From positions 1 through 64,000 of the forward strand of contig CALWZC010000003.1 of assembly GCA_944385935.1 (NCBI GenBank): 64,000 nt of DNA, read 5' to 3'. Shown here piece after piece: positions 57,089 through 64,000 of the stretch; position 1 is the stretch's first letter; the number at the start of each line of letters is the position of its first letter. The position numbers and the translations under genes were made by a program. The stretch comes from an uncultured Anaerofilum sp. GTDB lineage: Bacteria > Bacillota > Clostridia > Oscillospirales > Ruminococcaceae. The notes under the pieces are model-generated. The model saw only the letters and a program-made list of their open reading frames with translations, was not told the DNA's origin and did no database searches.

Positions 57089-57100
57089 ATGTTTCCTCTC

Positions 57101-57136
57101 AAAAAAACGCCCCCACCCTGCCGGGTGCAAGGGGCG
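57101..57136 (-). terminator. intrinsic terminator/attenuator directly before nusB
   Basis: On the minus strand CGCCCC...CACCC-GGCA-GGGTG-GGGGCG, followed by seven T that end 12 bases before the nusB start. It lies between asp23 and nusB with no room for a new promoter, so downstream genes must be read through it. Confidence 0.85.
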
Positions 57137-57160
57137 CCGATTTTTATGGATGGCAAGCCA

Positions 57161-57526
57161 TCAGTTTACCTCTGGGTTCGGCATTTGTACACCACAAACC
57201 GTTACATTTACATGAGCCACTGTAATATTGGTCATGTTCTGGATGGAACCCTTAACATTCTTTTGTACTTTTTCGCACAGAGAAGGAATTTTGCATCCAT
57301 ACCGTACAATCAAGCATACTGTGATTTCTGCAACATCATCGCTAAGTTCCACAGTGACAGGTTTTTGTGGGTTTACTTTGCCCAAAAGTCCCTTTACACC
57401 AGTATTGGCGGCAGAAACCTCCTGCACACCATCTACCTCCAAAGCAGCTTGCTTTGCAATCTTTGCCAAAACCTCCACCGAAATGTGAAGGCGACCACCT
57501 ACAGTATCTGTGTTCATAACATCCAT
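57161..57526 (-). CDS. Asp23/Gls24 family protein
   Basis: 121 residues. GRLHISVEVLAKIAKQAALE, VDGVQEVSA, VTVELSDDVAEITVCLIVRY and GSIQNMTNITVAHVNVTVCG are typical of the YqhY-type member found before nusB in Firmicutes, tied to envelope and fatty-acid homeostasis. ATG behind GGAGG. Own promoter at 57579-57607; terminator follows. Confidence 0.9.
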   Translation of the reverse strand: MDVMNTDTVGGRLHISVEVLAKIAKQAALEVDGVQEVSAANTGVKGLLGKVNPQKPVTVELSDDVAEITVCLIVRYGCKIPSLCEKVQKNVKGSIQNMTNITVAHVNVTVCGVQMPNPEVN

Positions 57527-57578
57527 TGCTCTGCCTCCATGATTAAAATTTCACAGGAGTATTTGTGAAGTTGCTACT

Positions 57579-57607
57579 ATTATACCACTTCTATCCCTTT
57601 TTCACAA
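57579..57607 (-). promoter_or_regulatory. promoter of asp23-nusB-recN series
   Basis: -35 TTGTGA (57602-57607), 17-bp spacer, extended -10 TGGTATAAT (57579-57587). Confidence 0.8.
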
Positions 57608-57655
57608 CTCTTTCTTGTGGCCACATATAAAATTTATTTTCTGTTATTTCATTTT

Positions 57656-58225
57656 TCATAAATAGATTATATTTTGAGGATACTGCTTTTTTCTTTGTTG
57701 AAATTTTTCTGCCATTTGTTTTGTAGCTTGGTCTGGGTCGTAGATACTTCCATTTTCACACCATCGCAAACAGCTTGTAAAATCCACAAAGCAAATATGT
57801 TTCATAGGCATTTTTTCGTCATATTCTTGTTGGCTATGAAAATTTAAACACACTTCATCATGCTCTATACAATAAACGTCCTCTGTTTGACAATCAAGAA
57901 TAATCAGCAAATCATCATTGAGAGAACCAATGCAGATGCACTTCATTGGCCAACTACCTTGGTTAAAATAGTGGATGCTGTACACCTGCTCTATCTCTGA
58001 AAAGGCAACCTCTACATAGCCAATGGTTCCTTCTTCTGGCTCCCACTGCCACCGCTTTTCTTCATCGTCTTCCTTGGGATTGCAAAAACAATTGAAACAA
58101 CATTCATCAGCCTGTTTTGCTTTTGGATAGTATATTTTTCCTTTGGGATAATGTTCTATAAACCCTTTGTAGCTGGATGGGATAGAAATTTCAAGTTCTC
58201 GTTCCAGTTTGTTTATCAAGTTCAT
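57656..58225 (-). CDS. SMI1/KNR4 (SUKH)-like protein
   Basis: 189 residues. The opening (INKLERELEISIPSSYKGFI EHYPKG) follows the SUKH pattern; later LNDDLLIILDCQTEDVYCIE HDE also fits. Cysteine-rich insert CCFNCFCNPKEDDEEK is unusual and could hold a metal. SUKH proteins are mostly toxin-immunity proteins. Begins 12 bases after copA and shares its transcript; ATG behind AAGGAG. Confidence 0.55.
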   Translation of the reverse strand: MNLINKLERELEISIPSSYKGFIEHYPKGKIYYPKAKQADECCFNCFCNPKEDDEEKRWQWEPEEGTIGYVEVAFSEIEQVYSIHYFNQGSWPMKCICIGSLNDDLLIILDCQTEDVYCIEHDEVCLNFHSQQEYDEKMPMKHICFVDFTSCLRWCENGSIYDPDQATKQMAEKFQQRKKQYPQNIIYL

Positions 58226-58237
58226 GGTGCAATCTCC

Positions 58238-60817
58238 TTACAACTGTACCTGTGCAGGGTAGCCGGCCTCTTTTAGAGCATCCAAAAGGGGTTGTACAGG
58301 TGTGGTTTCTTGCTGCAATCGTACTGTAGCAGAGTGATTTTCTAGAGATACCTCTACCCCTTGTACTCCTTCACAGCCCATCAAAGCCTTTTCCACTCGT
58401 CCTACACAATGGTTGCACATCATGCCCTCTACAGATAAAACCACAGAATGTCCAAAGTCTGCGGGCTGGATAGAAGTTTGACCTTCTATTTTGGGTAACA
58501 CCTCCACAGAAACTAGGTGCTTTTCTTGTTGTTGGATAGAAACATCTTCTTGTTTTTTGGGAGCCTTAAACCAATTTAATCGGAGAGCATTGGACACTAC
58601 ACATACAGAAGATAAACTCATGGCAGCCGCCCCAAACATGGGATTCAGTGCCAGATGGAATCCAAACCACAAAACACCAGCAGCTAGAGGGATTCCTATA
58701 CTATTATAAAAGAATGCCCAAAAGAGATTTTCTTTAATATTTGTAATTACACTTTTTGATAGGCGAATGGTTGTGACAACATCCCACAAATCGCTTTTCA
58801 TCAACACCACGTCTGCGGATTCAATGGCAACGTCTGTTCCAGCTCCAATGGCAATGCCAACATCTGCCCGCACCAAAGCAGGAGCATCATTGATTCCATC
58901 TCCCACCATAGCCACCTTTTTGCCCTGTTGCTGCAGCTGGCGCACAATCTCTTCTTTGTCTTGGGGCAGCACTTCCGCCTTTACATTGGGGATATTCAGT
59001 TGTTGTCCAATGGCGTGGGCTGTTCGGGTGTTATCTCCTGTAATCATCCAAACATCAATTCCCATTGCTGCAAATTGAGCAATAGCCTGTTTACTGGTGG
59101 GTTTTACCACATCTGCAACAGCAACCACCGCTTGTAAAATTCCCTCTTTTGCAAAATACAAAGGAGTTTTTCCCTGCTGAGAAAACCTATCTGCAAACAG
59201 TTTTCCTTGGGAAATATCTATGCCTTTTTCTTCCATCAAGCGTTGGTTGCCTGCAAACCATATCTGTTCTTGCCACAAAGCCTGCAACCCTTTTCCACTG
59301 ATGGCTGTAAAATTTTGAGCAGACTCCACAGAAATTTGCAAAGATTTTGCATATTCTACAATTGCTTCTGACAAGGGGTGCTCACTGGGATTTTCCAAAG
59401 CAGCGGCAGCCCTCCAAAAGTCTTGTTCTGCTACATGTTCCAACAATGCCAAATCTGTGACAAAAGGTTTTCCCTGTGTAATGGTACCGGTTTTATCCAA
59501 AACGAGGGTATCAATGTGATGGGCATTTTCCAAGGCTTCTGCGTCATGGAATAAAACTCCTTCTTTTGCACCTCTGCCTGTACCTACCATAATTGCCACA
59601 GGTGTAGCCAATCCCAAAGCACAAGGGCAAGAAATAACCAATACAGCAATACTACGGGAAAGGGCAAATTCCAACCCCTGTCCCAAAAGCATCCATACCA
59701 CAAAGGTGAGTGCTGCAATGCCCATTACAATGGGCACAAAAATACCACTGACCTTATCTGCCAACTTTGCAATAGGTGCCTTGCCTGCTCCGGCTTGCTT
59801 TACTAGCTCTACAATCTGAGAAAGAGTAGTGTCTGCCCCGACCTTCTCGGCACAAAGCACAAAGGAACCATTTTTATTGATGGTAGCAGCAATGACCTTA
59901 TCCCCTTGTTGCTTATGAACGGGAATGCTCTCTCCAGTGATGGCGGATTCATCCACAGAAGAACTGCCTTCCACCACTACACCATCCACAGCAATTCGCA
60001 TTCCCGGTTTTACTACCACATAATCCCCTACTACAACTTCCTCCACAGGGATTTCTCTTTCTTGCCCTTGTCGCTTAACCAAAGCGGTTTTAGGGGCTAG
60101 ATTGAGAAGGGCTTGTATTGCTGCTCCTGTCTTTCCTTTGGCACGACTTTCCAAAAACTTTCCAAAGGTAATGAGGGTGAGAATTGTACCTGCTGACTCA
60201 AAATACAAATCCATGTGGTACCGGTGGACAGTTTCCATATCTCCTGTTCCCATTGCCCAGCCAATTTGATACAGAGCAAAAACACCATATACCACCGCCG
60301 CTAAAGAGCCGATAGCAATTAGACTATCCATATTGGGACTGCCATGGAACAAAGTTTTAAATCCCGTTTGGAAATAGTTTCGGTTGATGTAAAGAATGGG
60401 CAAAGTCAAAAGAAGCTGTGTCAAGGCGAAAGGAATAGCCCCCTGTGTGCCAGACAGTAGTTCCGGCAAGGGTAATCCCATCATATGCCCCATGCTGACC
60501 CACATCAAAGGAATCAAAAACACCAACGAAAGCAAAAACCGGTGCTTCATCTGGTTTTGTGGGTTTTCTGTGGGAGAGGATTGCTGTGCCGCAACTGTAC
60601 CAGAATTTTTAGAAAAAGCACGATAACCCGCCTTTTCCACAGCAGAAACAATATCTTCCGCCTTTGCAGATGCATTACACTCCACTGTCATACTATTATC
60701 CAATAAATTGACAGCTACTTTTTCTACGCCCTTCACTTTAGACACTGCCTTTTCCACTGCTGCACTACAAGCGGCACAGGTCATGCCAGAAACCCCATAT
60801 TGTTCCTTCATCCGCAC
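58238..60817 (-). CDS. copA: copper-translocating P-type ATPase with N- and C-terminal HMA domains
   Basis: 859 residues. HMA domain with GMTCAAC (~11-17), eight membrane segments, actuator TGES, ion site SCPCALG (CPC), phosphorylation DKTGT, HPLSEAI, GDGINDAPAL. A second HMA with GMMCNHC sits at the C-terminal end (~795), an uncommon place, as if a CopZ chaperone were fused. Cu(I) export. Start GTG 60817 or ATG 60811. Has its own promoter with a dyad. Confidence 0.95.
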   Translation of the reverse strand: MRMKEQYGVSGMTCAACSAAVEKAVSKVKGVEKVAVNLLDNSMTVECNASAKAEDIVSAVEKAGYRAFSKNSGTVAAQQSSPTENPQNQMKHRFLLSLVFLIPLMWVSMGHMMGLPLPELLSGTQGAIPFALTQLLLTLPILYINRNYFQTGFKTLFHGSPNMDSLIAIGSLAAVVYGVFALYQIGWAMGTGDMETVHRYHMDLYFESAGTILTLITFGKFLESRAKGKTGAAIQALLNLAPKTALVKRQGQEREIPVEEVVVGDYVVVKPGMRIAVDGVVVEGSSSVDESAITGESIPVHKQQGDKVIAATINKNGSFVLCAEKVGADTTLSQIVELVKQAGAGKAPIAKLADKVSGIFVPIVMGIAALTFVVWMLLGQGLEFALSRSIAVLVISCPCALGLATPVAIMVGTGRGAKEGVLFHDAEALENAHHIDTLVLDKTGTITQGKPFVTDLALLEHVAEQDFWRAAAALENPSEHPLSEAIVEYAKSLQISVESAQNFTAISGKGLQALWQEQIWFAGNQRLMEEKGIDISQGKLFADRFSQQGKTPLYFAKEGILQAVVAVADVVKPTSKQAIAQFAAMGIDVWMITGDNTRTAHAIGQQLNIPNVKAEVLPQDKEEIVRQLQQQGKKVAMVGDGINDAPALVRADVGIAIGAGTDVAIESADVVLMKSDLWDVVTTIRLSKSVITNIKENLFWAFFYNSIGIPLAAGVLWFGFHLALNPMFGAAAMSLSSVCVVSNALRLNWFKAPKKQEDVSIQQQEKHLVSVEVLPKIEGQTSIQPADFGHSVVLSVEGMMCNHCVGRVEKALMGCEGVQGVEVSLENHSATVRLQQETTPVQPLLDALKEAGYPAQVQL

Positions 60818-60849
60818 TACACTCCATTTCCATTTGCTATTTGATTTTA

Positions 60850-60877
60850 ATTATACCATTCAAGTATAGTTTGTCAA
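60850..60877 (-). promoter_or_regulatory. copA promoter with TATAC/GTATA dyad
   Basis: -35 TTGACA (60872-60877), 16-bp spacer, extended -10 TGGTATAAT. An inverted repeat TATAC (60852-60856) / GTATA (60864-60868) lies between the boxes, a likely copper-repressor site (CsoR-like position); no csoR or copY is visible here. Confidence 0.75.
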
Positions 60878-60914
60878 CCCTGCCCTATTGTTTCCATCAT
60901 CCATTTAAAAAGTT

Positions 60915-62093
60915 CTAGCTTTTTTGCAGCAAGCGGGTGTAGGTTTTTTCAATTAAAAATGCACCTGTGGGTGCTGTGAGGAAAATGGATAAAACAGCTA
61001 CAGCCAAAATACTATTGCCACAGGCTAAACCAGCGGCCAGCGGGATACCTCCAATGGCTGCCTGTACAGTTGCTTTGGGAGTATAGGCAATCATACAAAA
61101 CAATCGCTCTTTGGGTTCCAAAGAGGAGGGCAATGTAGACACCCATACCCCTACCATTCGTACCAAAATAGCCAAGCACAACAAAATCACTGCTGGGATT
61201 CCTGCACGAAATAGATAAGAAATATTTACCGAAGCTCCTACCAACACAAACAACATAGGCTCAGCCGCTACCCACATTTTGGACAATTGCCCATTGGTCT
61301 GGGAAATGGTAGTTTTTAGCTGACTTTGTGCTACCAACCCCATGGCCATTACCCCCAACAGCCCGGAAAACGGCACAGTTCCTTTCAAAAAATCTTCTAC
61401 GGACACCAACAAAAATGCCACAGAAAGCAAACAAATTGTTTGGATTGCAGAAATGGGCTTCCACTTTTTTAGTAGAAAGGAAATTGCCCAGCCTACGGCA
61501 CACCCTCCAGCAATTCCTAAAATGATAGAAATGGGAATCTGCAAAAAGGATACAGCCGAAACTCCTTGTCCCTGAGCCATTCCAAGAAAGCTAGTAAATA
61601 CCACAATTACAAAAACATCATCCACTGAGGCCCCTGACAGAATCATCTGGGGAATGCCTTTTATTATACCATAGCCCTTTTCCATCAGTTGTAGCATTTT
61701 GGGAACAATAACCGCCGGAGATACTGCTGCCAATACTGCTCCCAAAAGGGCAGCTTCTTGAAAAGAAAAACCCAAAAGCATTGGAGCAAATATAATTGTA
61801 GCTGTCATTTCAAAACAAGCAGGAACAAAACACAACAACATTGCCGTGGGGCCTACTGATTGTAGTTTTTTCCATTCCAAAGAAAGCCCTGCTCGCAACA
61901 AAATAATAACTAAGGCAATTTGGCGCAGTTGGGAAGAAATTGTCAAGGTTGTTTCATCCAAAAGCTCCCATCCGAAAGGTCCCAAAATAATTCCTGCAAG
62001 CAACATTCCCAAAAGAGGTGGCAGCTTTATCCATCCCACTACTTGCCCCAGCAAAATACCTACCAAAAAAATCAATGCGAAACTAAACAACAT
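60915..62093 (-). CDS. cation:proton antiporter (CPA family)
   Basis: 392 residues, eleven to twelve hydrophobic segments (GILLGQVVGWIKLPPLLGML opening; GASVDDVFVIVVFTSFLGMA; SVEDFLKGTVPFSGLLGVM). The Asp pair of GASVDD fits the ND/DD site of Na+/H+ antiporters. No TrkA-type C-terminal domain. Single gene between pfkA and copA, with a long ribosome-to-start spacing (AAGGGGTG). Confidence 0.88.
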   Translation of the reverse strand: MLFSFALIFLVGILLGQVVGWIKLPPLLGMLLAGIILGPFGWELLDETTLTISSQLRQIALVIILLRAGLSLEWKKLQSVGPTAMLLCFVPACFEMTATIIFAPMLLGFSFQEAALLGAVLAAVSPAVIVPKMLQLMEKGYGIIKGIPQMILSGASVDDVFVIVVFTSFLGMAQGQGVSAVSFLQIPISIILGIAGGCAVGWAISFLLKKWKPISAIQTICLLSVAFLLVSVEDFLKGTVPFSGLLGVMAMGLVAQSQLKTTISQTNGQLSKMWVAAEPMLFVLVGASVNISYLFRAGIPAVILLCLAILVRMVGVWVSTLPSSLEPKERLFCMIAYTPKATVQAAIGGIPLAAGLACGNSILAVAVLSIFLTAPTGAFLIEKTYTRLLQKS

Positions 62094-62130
62094 AAAAATA
62101 CAACACCCCTTCTATTGATAAAAATAAAAA

Positions 62131-62170
62131 AGCTGACAACTCTACCGTAACACGGTAGAAGTCATCAGCT
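62131..62170 (-). terminator. pfkA terminator
   Basis: AGCTGA...TCTACCGT pairs with ACGGTAGA...TCAGCT; on the minus strand TTTTTTATTTTT follows. 80 bases past the pfkA stop. Confidence 0.88.
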
Positions 62171-62250
62171 TATCAAAGCGGTTTCCGATTGAATTCGGTG
62201 GGAGAACTTCATTCCCAAAGGCAAAGCCTTACATCAGCAAACAAGCCACA

Positions 62251-63222
62251 TTAGATAGAAATGGTGCTTGCCACATCAATCATATTGGTATCGATGGTTT
62301 TGTGCATGGACAATGCTACATCAATATCATAATCTACAATTTTATCAGCACTTACAGCAACCACACGGTTGTAAATGCCCTTTTCCAACAAAGAAACTGC
62401 TTGGAAGCCCATAGCAGAAGCAGTTACACGGTCACGCAGAGAGGGAGAACCACCACGCTGCACGTGGCCCAGAACAGTTGCACGAGAGTCTACACCAGTA
62501 CGAGCTTGAATCTCGTTGGCAATGTCTTGTGCATGACCAACACCCTCAGCAACAATAACGATAAAATGACGCTTACCAGTTTTCTGAGTAAAGTTCATAC
62601 GGCTGATGATGTCACGCTCCAAGTCATAGGGGCGTTCAGGAATCAAAATGGCCAATGCACCTACAGCAATACCAGTGTTTAAAGCAATATAGCCAGCATT
62701 GCGGCCCATTACCTCTACAACACTACAACGGTCGTGGCTCTGGGTAGTATCACGCAGCTTATCAATCATCTCTACTGCGGTGTTCATAGCAGTGTCATAA
62801 CCGATGGTGTACTCACTGCAAGCGATATCATTGTCAATGGTTCCGGGAATACCAATGCAGGGAATGCCCAGTGCAGCCAGTGCTCTTGCACCACAGAAAG
62901 AGCCGTCACCACCAATAACAACCAGAGCATCAATGCCAAATTCCTTGCACTTTTCTGCACCCTTTTGCTGACCCTCTTTTGTCTTGAACTCCAAGCAACG
63001 AGCTGTATACAGCACAGTACCACCACGGTGGATAATCTCCGAAACACTACGAAGATTCATTTCAAAGATATCACCATTGATTAAGCCATTGTAGCCGTGA
63101 CGAATTCCCATCACTTTAAAGCCCTTGCTAATGGCAGTACGTACAACTGCACGAACAGCCGCATTCATGCCGGGAGCATCGCCACCACTTGTCAATACAC
63201 CGATTGTTTTAATCTCTTTCAT
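62251..63222 (-). CDS. pfkA: ATP-dependent 6-phosphofructokinase
   Basis: 323 residues, the normal length of bacterial PfkA. GVLTSGGDAPGMNAAVRA, VVIGGDGSFCGARAL (Gly of the ATP rather than the PPi type), the catalytic GTIDND, and MGRNAGYIAL are visible. Commits fructose-6-phosphate to glycolysis. ATG behind AGGAGG; own promoter and terminator, so monocistronic. Codons are the most GC-balanced of the window, suggesting high expression. Confidence 0.97.
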   Translation of the reverse strand: MKEIKTIGVLTSGGDAPGMNAAVRAVVRTAISKGFKVMGIRHGYNGLINGDIFEMNLRSVSEIIHRGGTVLYTARCLEFKTKEGQQKGAEKCKEFGIDALVVIGGDGSFCGARALAALGIPCIGIPGTIDNDIACSEYTIGYDTAMNTAVEMIDKLRDTTQSHDRCSVVEVMGRNAGYIALNTGIAVGALAILIPERPYDLERDIISRMNFTQKTGKRHFIVIVAEGVGHAQDIANEIQARTGVDSRATVLGHVQRGGSPSLRDRVTASAMGFQAVSLLEKGIYNRVVAVSADKIVDYDIDVALSMHKTIDTNMIDVASTISI

Positions 63223-63281
63223 AACAAATCTACCCTCCTGAGATATTTACCCTCCTGCTGGATTCTTTCCAGACGCTAACC

Positions 63282-63310
63282 ATTATACACAAACCTTGTT
63301 AAATTTGCAA
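63282..63310 (-). promoter_or_regulatory. pfkA promoter
   Basis: -35 TTGCAA (63305-63310), 17-bp spacer, -10 TATAAT (63282-63287); transcript leader about 55 bases. Confidence 0.8.
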
Positions 63311-63458
63311 CAACTTCCTTACACAGTTTACAACTTTTTTCTATATGAAATACCTGTTTTTCTTTCTATTCTGATAAAATCAAAGGATATTTGCAAGAAC
63401 ATCGTGGACATCTGTGCACAAGTGGTGTAAAAATTATGTGAAAATTCCCTAAAATAAA

Positions 63459-63475
63459 GTTCCACATTTTGGAAC
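63459..63475. promoter_or_regulatory. GTTCCA-N5-TGGAAC dyad upstream of the surface-protein gene
   Basis: Perfect six-base arms around five bases, 140 bases before the plus-strand ATG. Operator-like; could serve that gene or pfkA. The rest of 63311-63614 is plain AT-rich spacer. Confidence 0.4.
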
Positions 63476-63614
63476 CTATTCAGAAATTCTTCTGCAAAAA
63501 CAAAAATATTCCCAAAAACATCGAAAATATGATAGATTTTTTTGTAAAATAAAGATAAAGATTAGGAAGATGGGAGGCTTCCTTACACAATAACAAAAGA
63601 AAGGAGCCAAAACC

Positions 63615-64000
63615 ATGACACAGTATCCTACAAAAAAATCATGGGCTGTAAAAGCAGCCAGTATTGTGTTGTCTATTTTACTTGTGGCTGGAACATTTCC
63701 CAGTGGTGTATGGGCAGAAGATTCTTCCCCTCCACCACCGGAAAGCAGTGAGGAACAGCCAATAGAGCTGCCACAACAATCCCCCATTCCCACTGTGCAG
63801 CCAGAAAATACCCCCACTCCAGAGGAAGGCATACAACCTTCTACACCGGGAGAAATTCCCCCTTTAGATTCAGAAGAGGTGCCTTCCACTGAACCAGAGG
63901 TATTGCCTCTTGAGGAAAACCAAATGGCTGCGCAAGTTCCTGTTGTACCAGATGCAACAACACAATATACAATTTACCCTATTCCTTACCAAATAAGCTA
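63615..64000 (+). CDS. secreted Pro/Glu-rich surface protein, N-terminal part only
   Basis: Open to the window edge (about 128 codons seen). AAGGAG precedes the ATG. Signal peptide: basic KKSWAVKAAS, hydrophobic IVLSILLVAGTFPSG and cleavage near VWAED. Then a low-complexity Pro/Glu/Ser/Thr spacer (SSPPPPESSEEQPIELPQ) as in cell-wall adhesins or SpaA-type proteins. No enzyme domain reached. Only plus-strand gene in the core half. Confidence 0.8.
   Translation, partial: MTQYPTKKSWAVKAASIVLSILLVAGTFPSGVWAEDSSPPPPESSEEQPIELPQQSPIPTVQPENTPTPEEGIQPSTPGEIPPLDSEEVPSTEPEVLPLEENQMAAQVPVVPDATTQYTIYPIPYQIS

Noticed and set aside
63476..63889. 137-codon minus-strand ORF rich in Gly/Ser at the right edge
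   Set aside because: Mirror of the Pro/Glu-rich coding region of the plus-strand surface protein, which has a signal peptide and ribosome site.
1..64000. CRISPR arrays, tRNA or rRNA genes, plasmid origin
   Set aside because: No regularly spaced repeats, no cloverleaf or rRNA-like sequence, and no iteron/Rep gene noticed on reading both strands.

Overview
The window looks like a chromosome segment of a low-GC, spore-forming, strictly anaerobic Clostridia (Oscillospirales/Ruminococcaceae-like). Reasons: the clostridial gene run asp23-nusB-xseA-xseB-ispA-dxs-tlyA-nadK-argR-recN, an [FeFe]-hydrogenase, a class III fructose-1,6-bisphosphatase, a SpoIVFA/SpoIVFB-like protease pair, strong GGAGG ribosome sites and recurring extended -10 promoters (TGGTATAAT). 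Almost every gene is on the minus strand. I saw no rRNA, tRNA or CRISPR array.

Layout. (1) 0-7 kb: AT-rich string of small orphan genes, several resembling immunity proteins, with decayed Rhs/YD-repeat fragments between them. This reads as the worn tail of an Rhs/WapA-type polymorphic toxin locus with no intact toxin in view. (2) 7-12.5 kb: a DUF434/DUF5616 protein, then the set fbp > deoD > cdd > nucleoside-binding lipoprotein, linking nucleoside salvage to gluconeogenesis. (3) 12.6-18.7 kb: small orphans (one Imm1-like), an aldo/keto reductase with a divergent MerR regulator and its 19-bp-spacer promoter, an XRE regulator and two membrane proteins. (4) 18.9-36.9 kb: accessory region full of broken genes. 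It holds two ABC modules in which all four genes carry a one-base frameshift, an IS3 relic, a SirTM-macrodomain-redox operon, two HxlR/redox pairs, esterases (one with a stop codon), MarR+MATE (both broken), and fragments of a large serine recombinase and a Maff2-like conjugative-element protein. (5) 37-44 kb: orphan genes, lipoproteins and leucine-rich-repeat proteins, one sharing its 5' leader with the Imm1-like gene at 14 kb. (6) 44-63 kb: intact core, comprising the SpoIVFAB-like pair, hydrogenase, the recN-to-asp23 run, a copper ATPase with a SUKH-like gene behind it, a cation/proton antiporter and pfkA. (7) 63.6 kb to the edge: the plus-strand start of a secreted proline-rich surface protein.

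How it works together: the core half makes isoprenoid precursors (dxs, ispA), NADP, DNA-repair proteins (xseAB, recN) and rRNA factors (nusB, tlyA). The accessory half is dominated by inter-bacterial competition remnants, stress and redox modules and decaying mobile DNA. The most interesting intact system is the operon at 25.1-27.4 kb. It pairs an ADP-ribosylating sirtuin with a zinc-type macrodomain, but next to a flavin/ferredoxin fusion instead of the usual lipoyl-carrier genes. The disrupted genes in 18.9-36 kb look like true decay rather than bad sequence, because the neighbouring core keeps longer homopolymers in frame (for example nine A in dxs).
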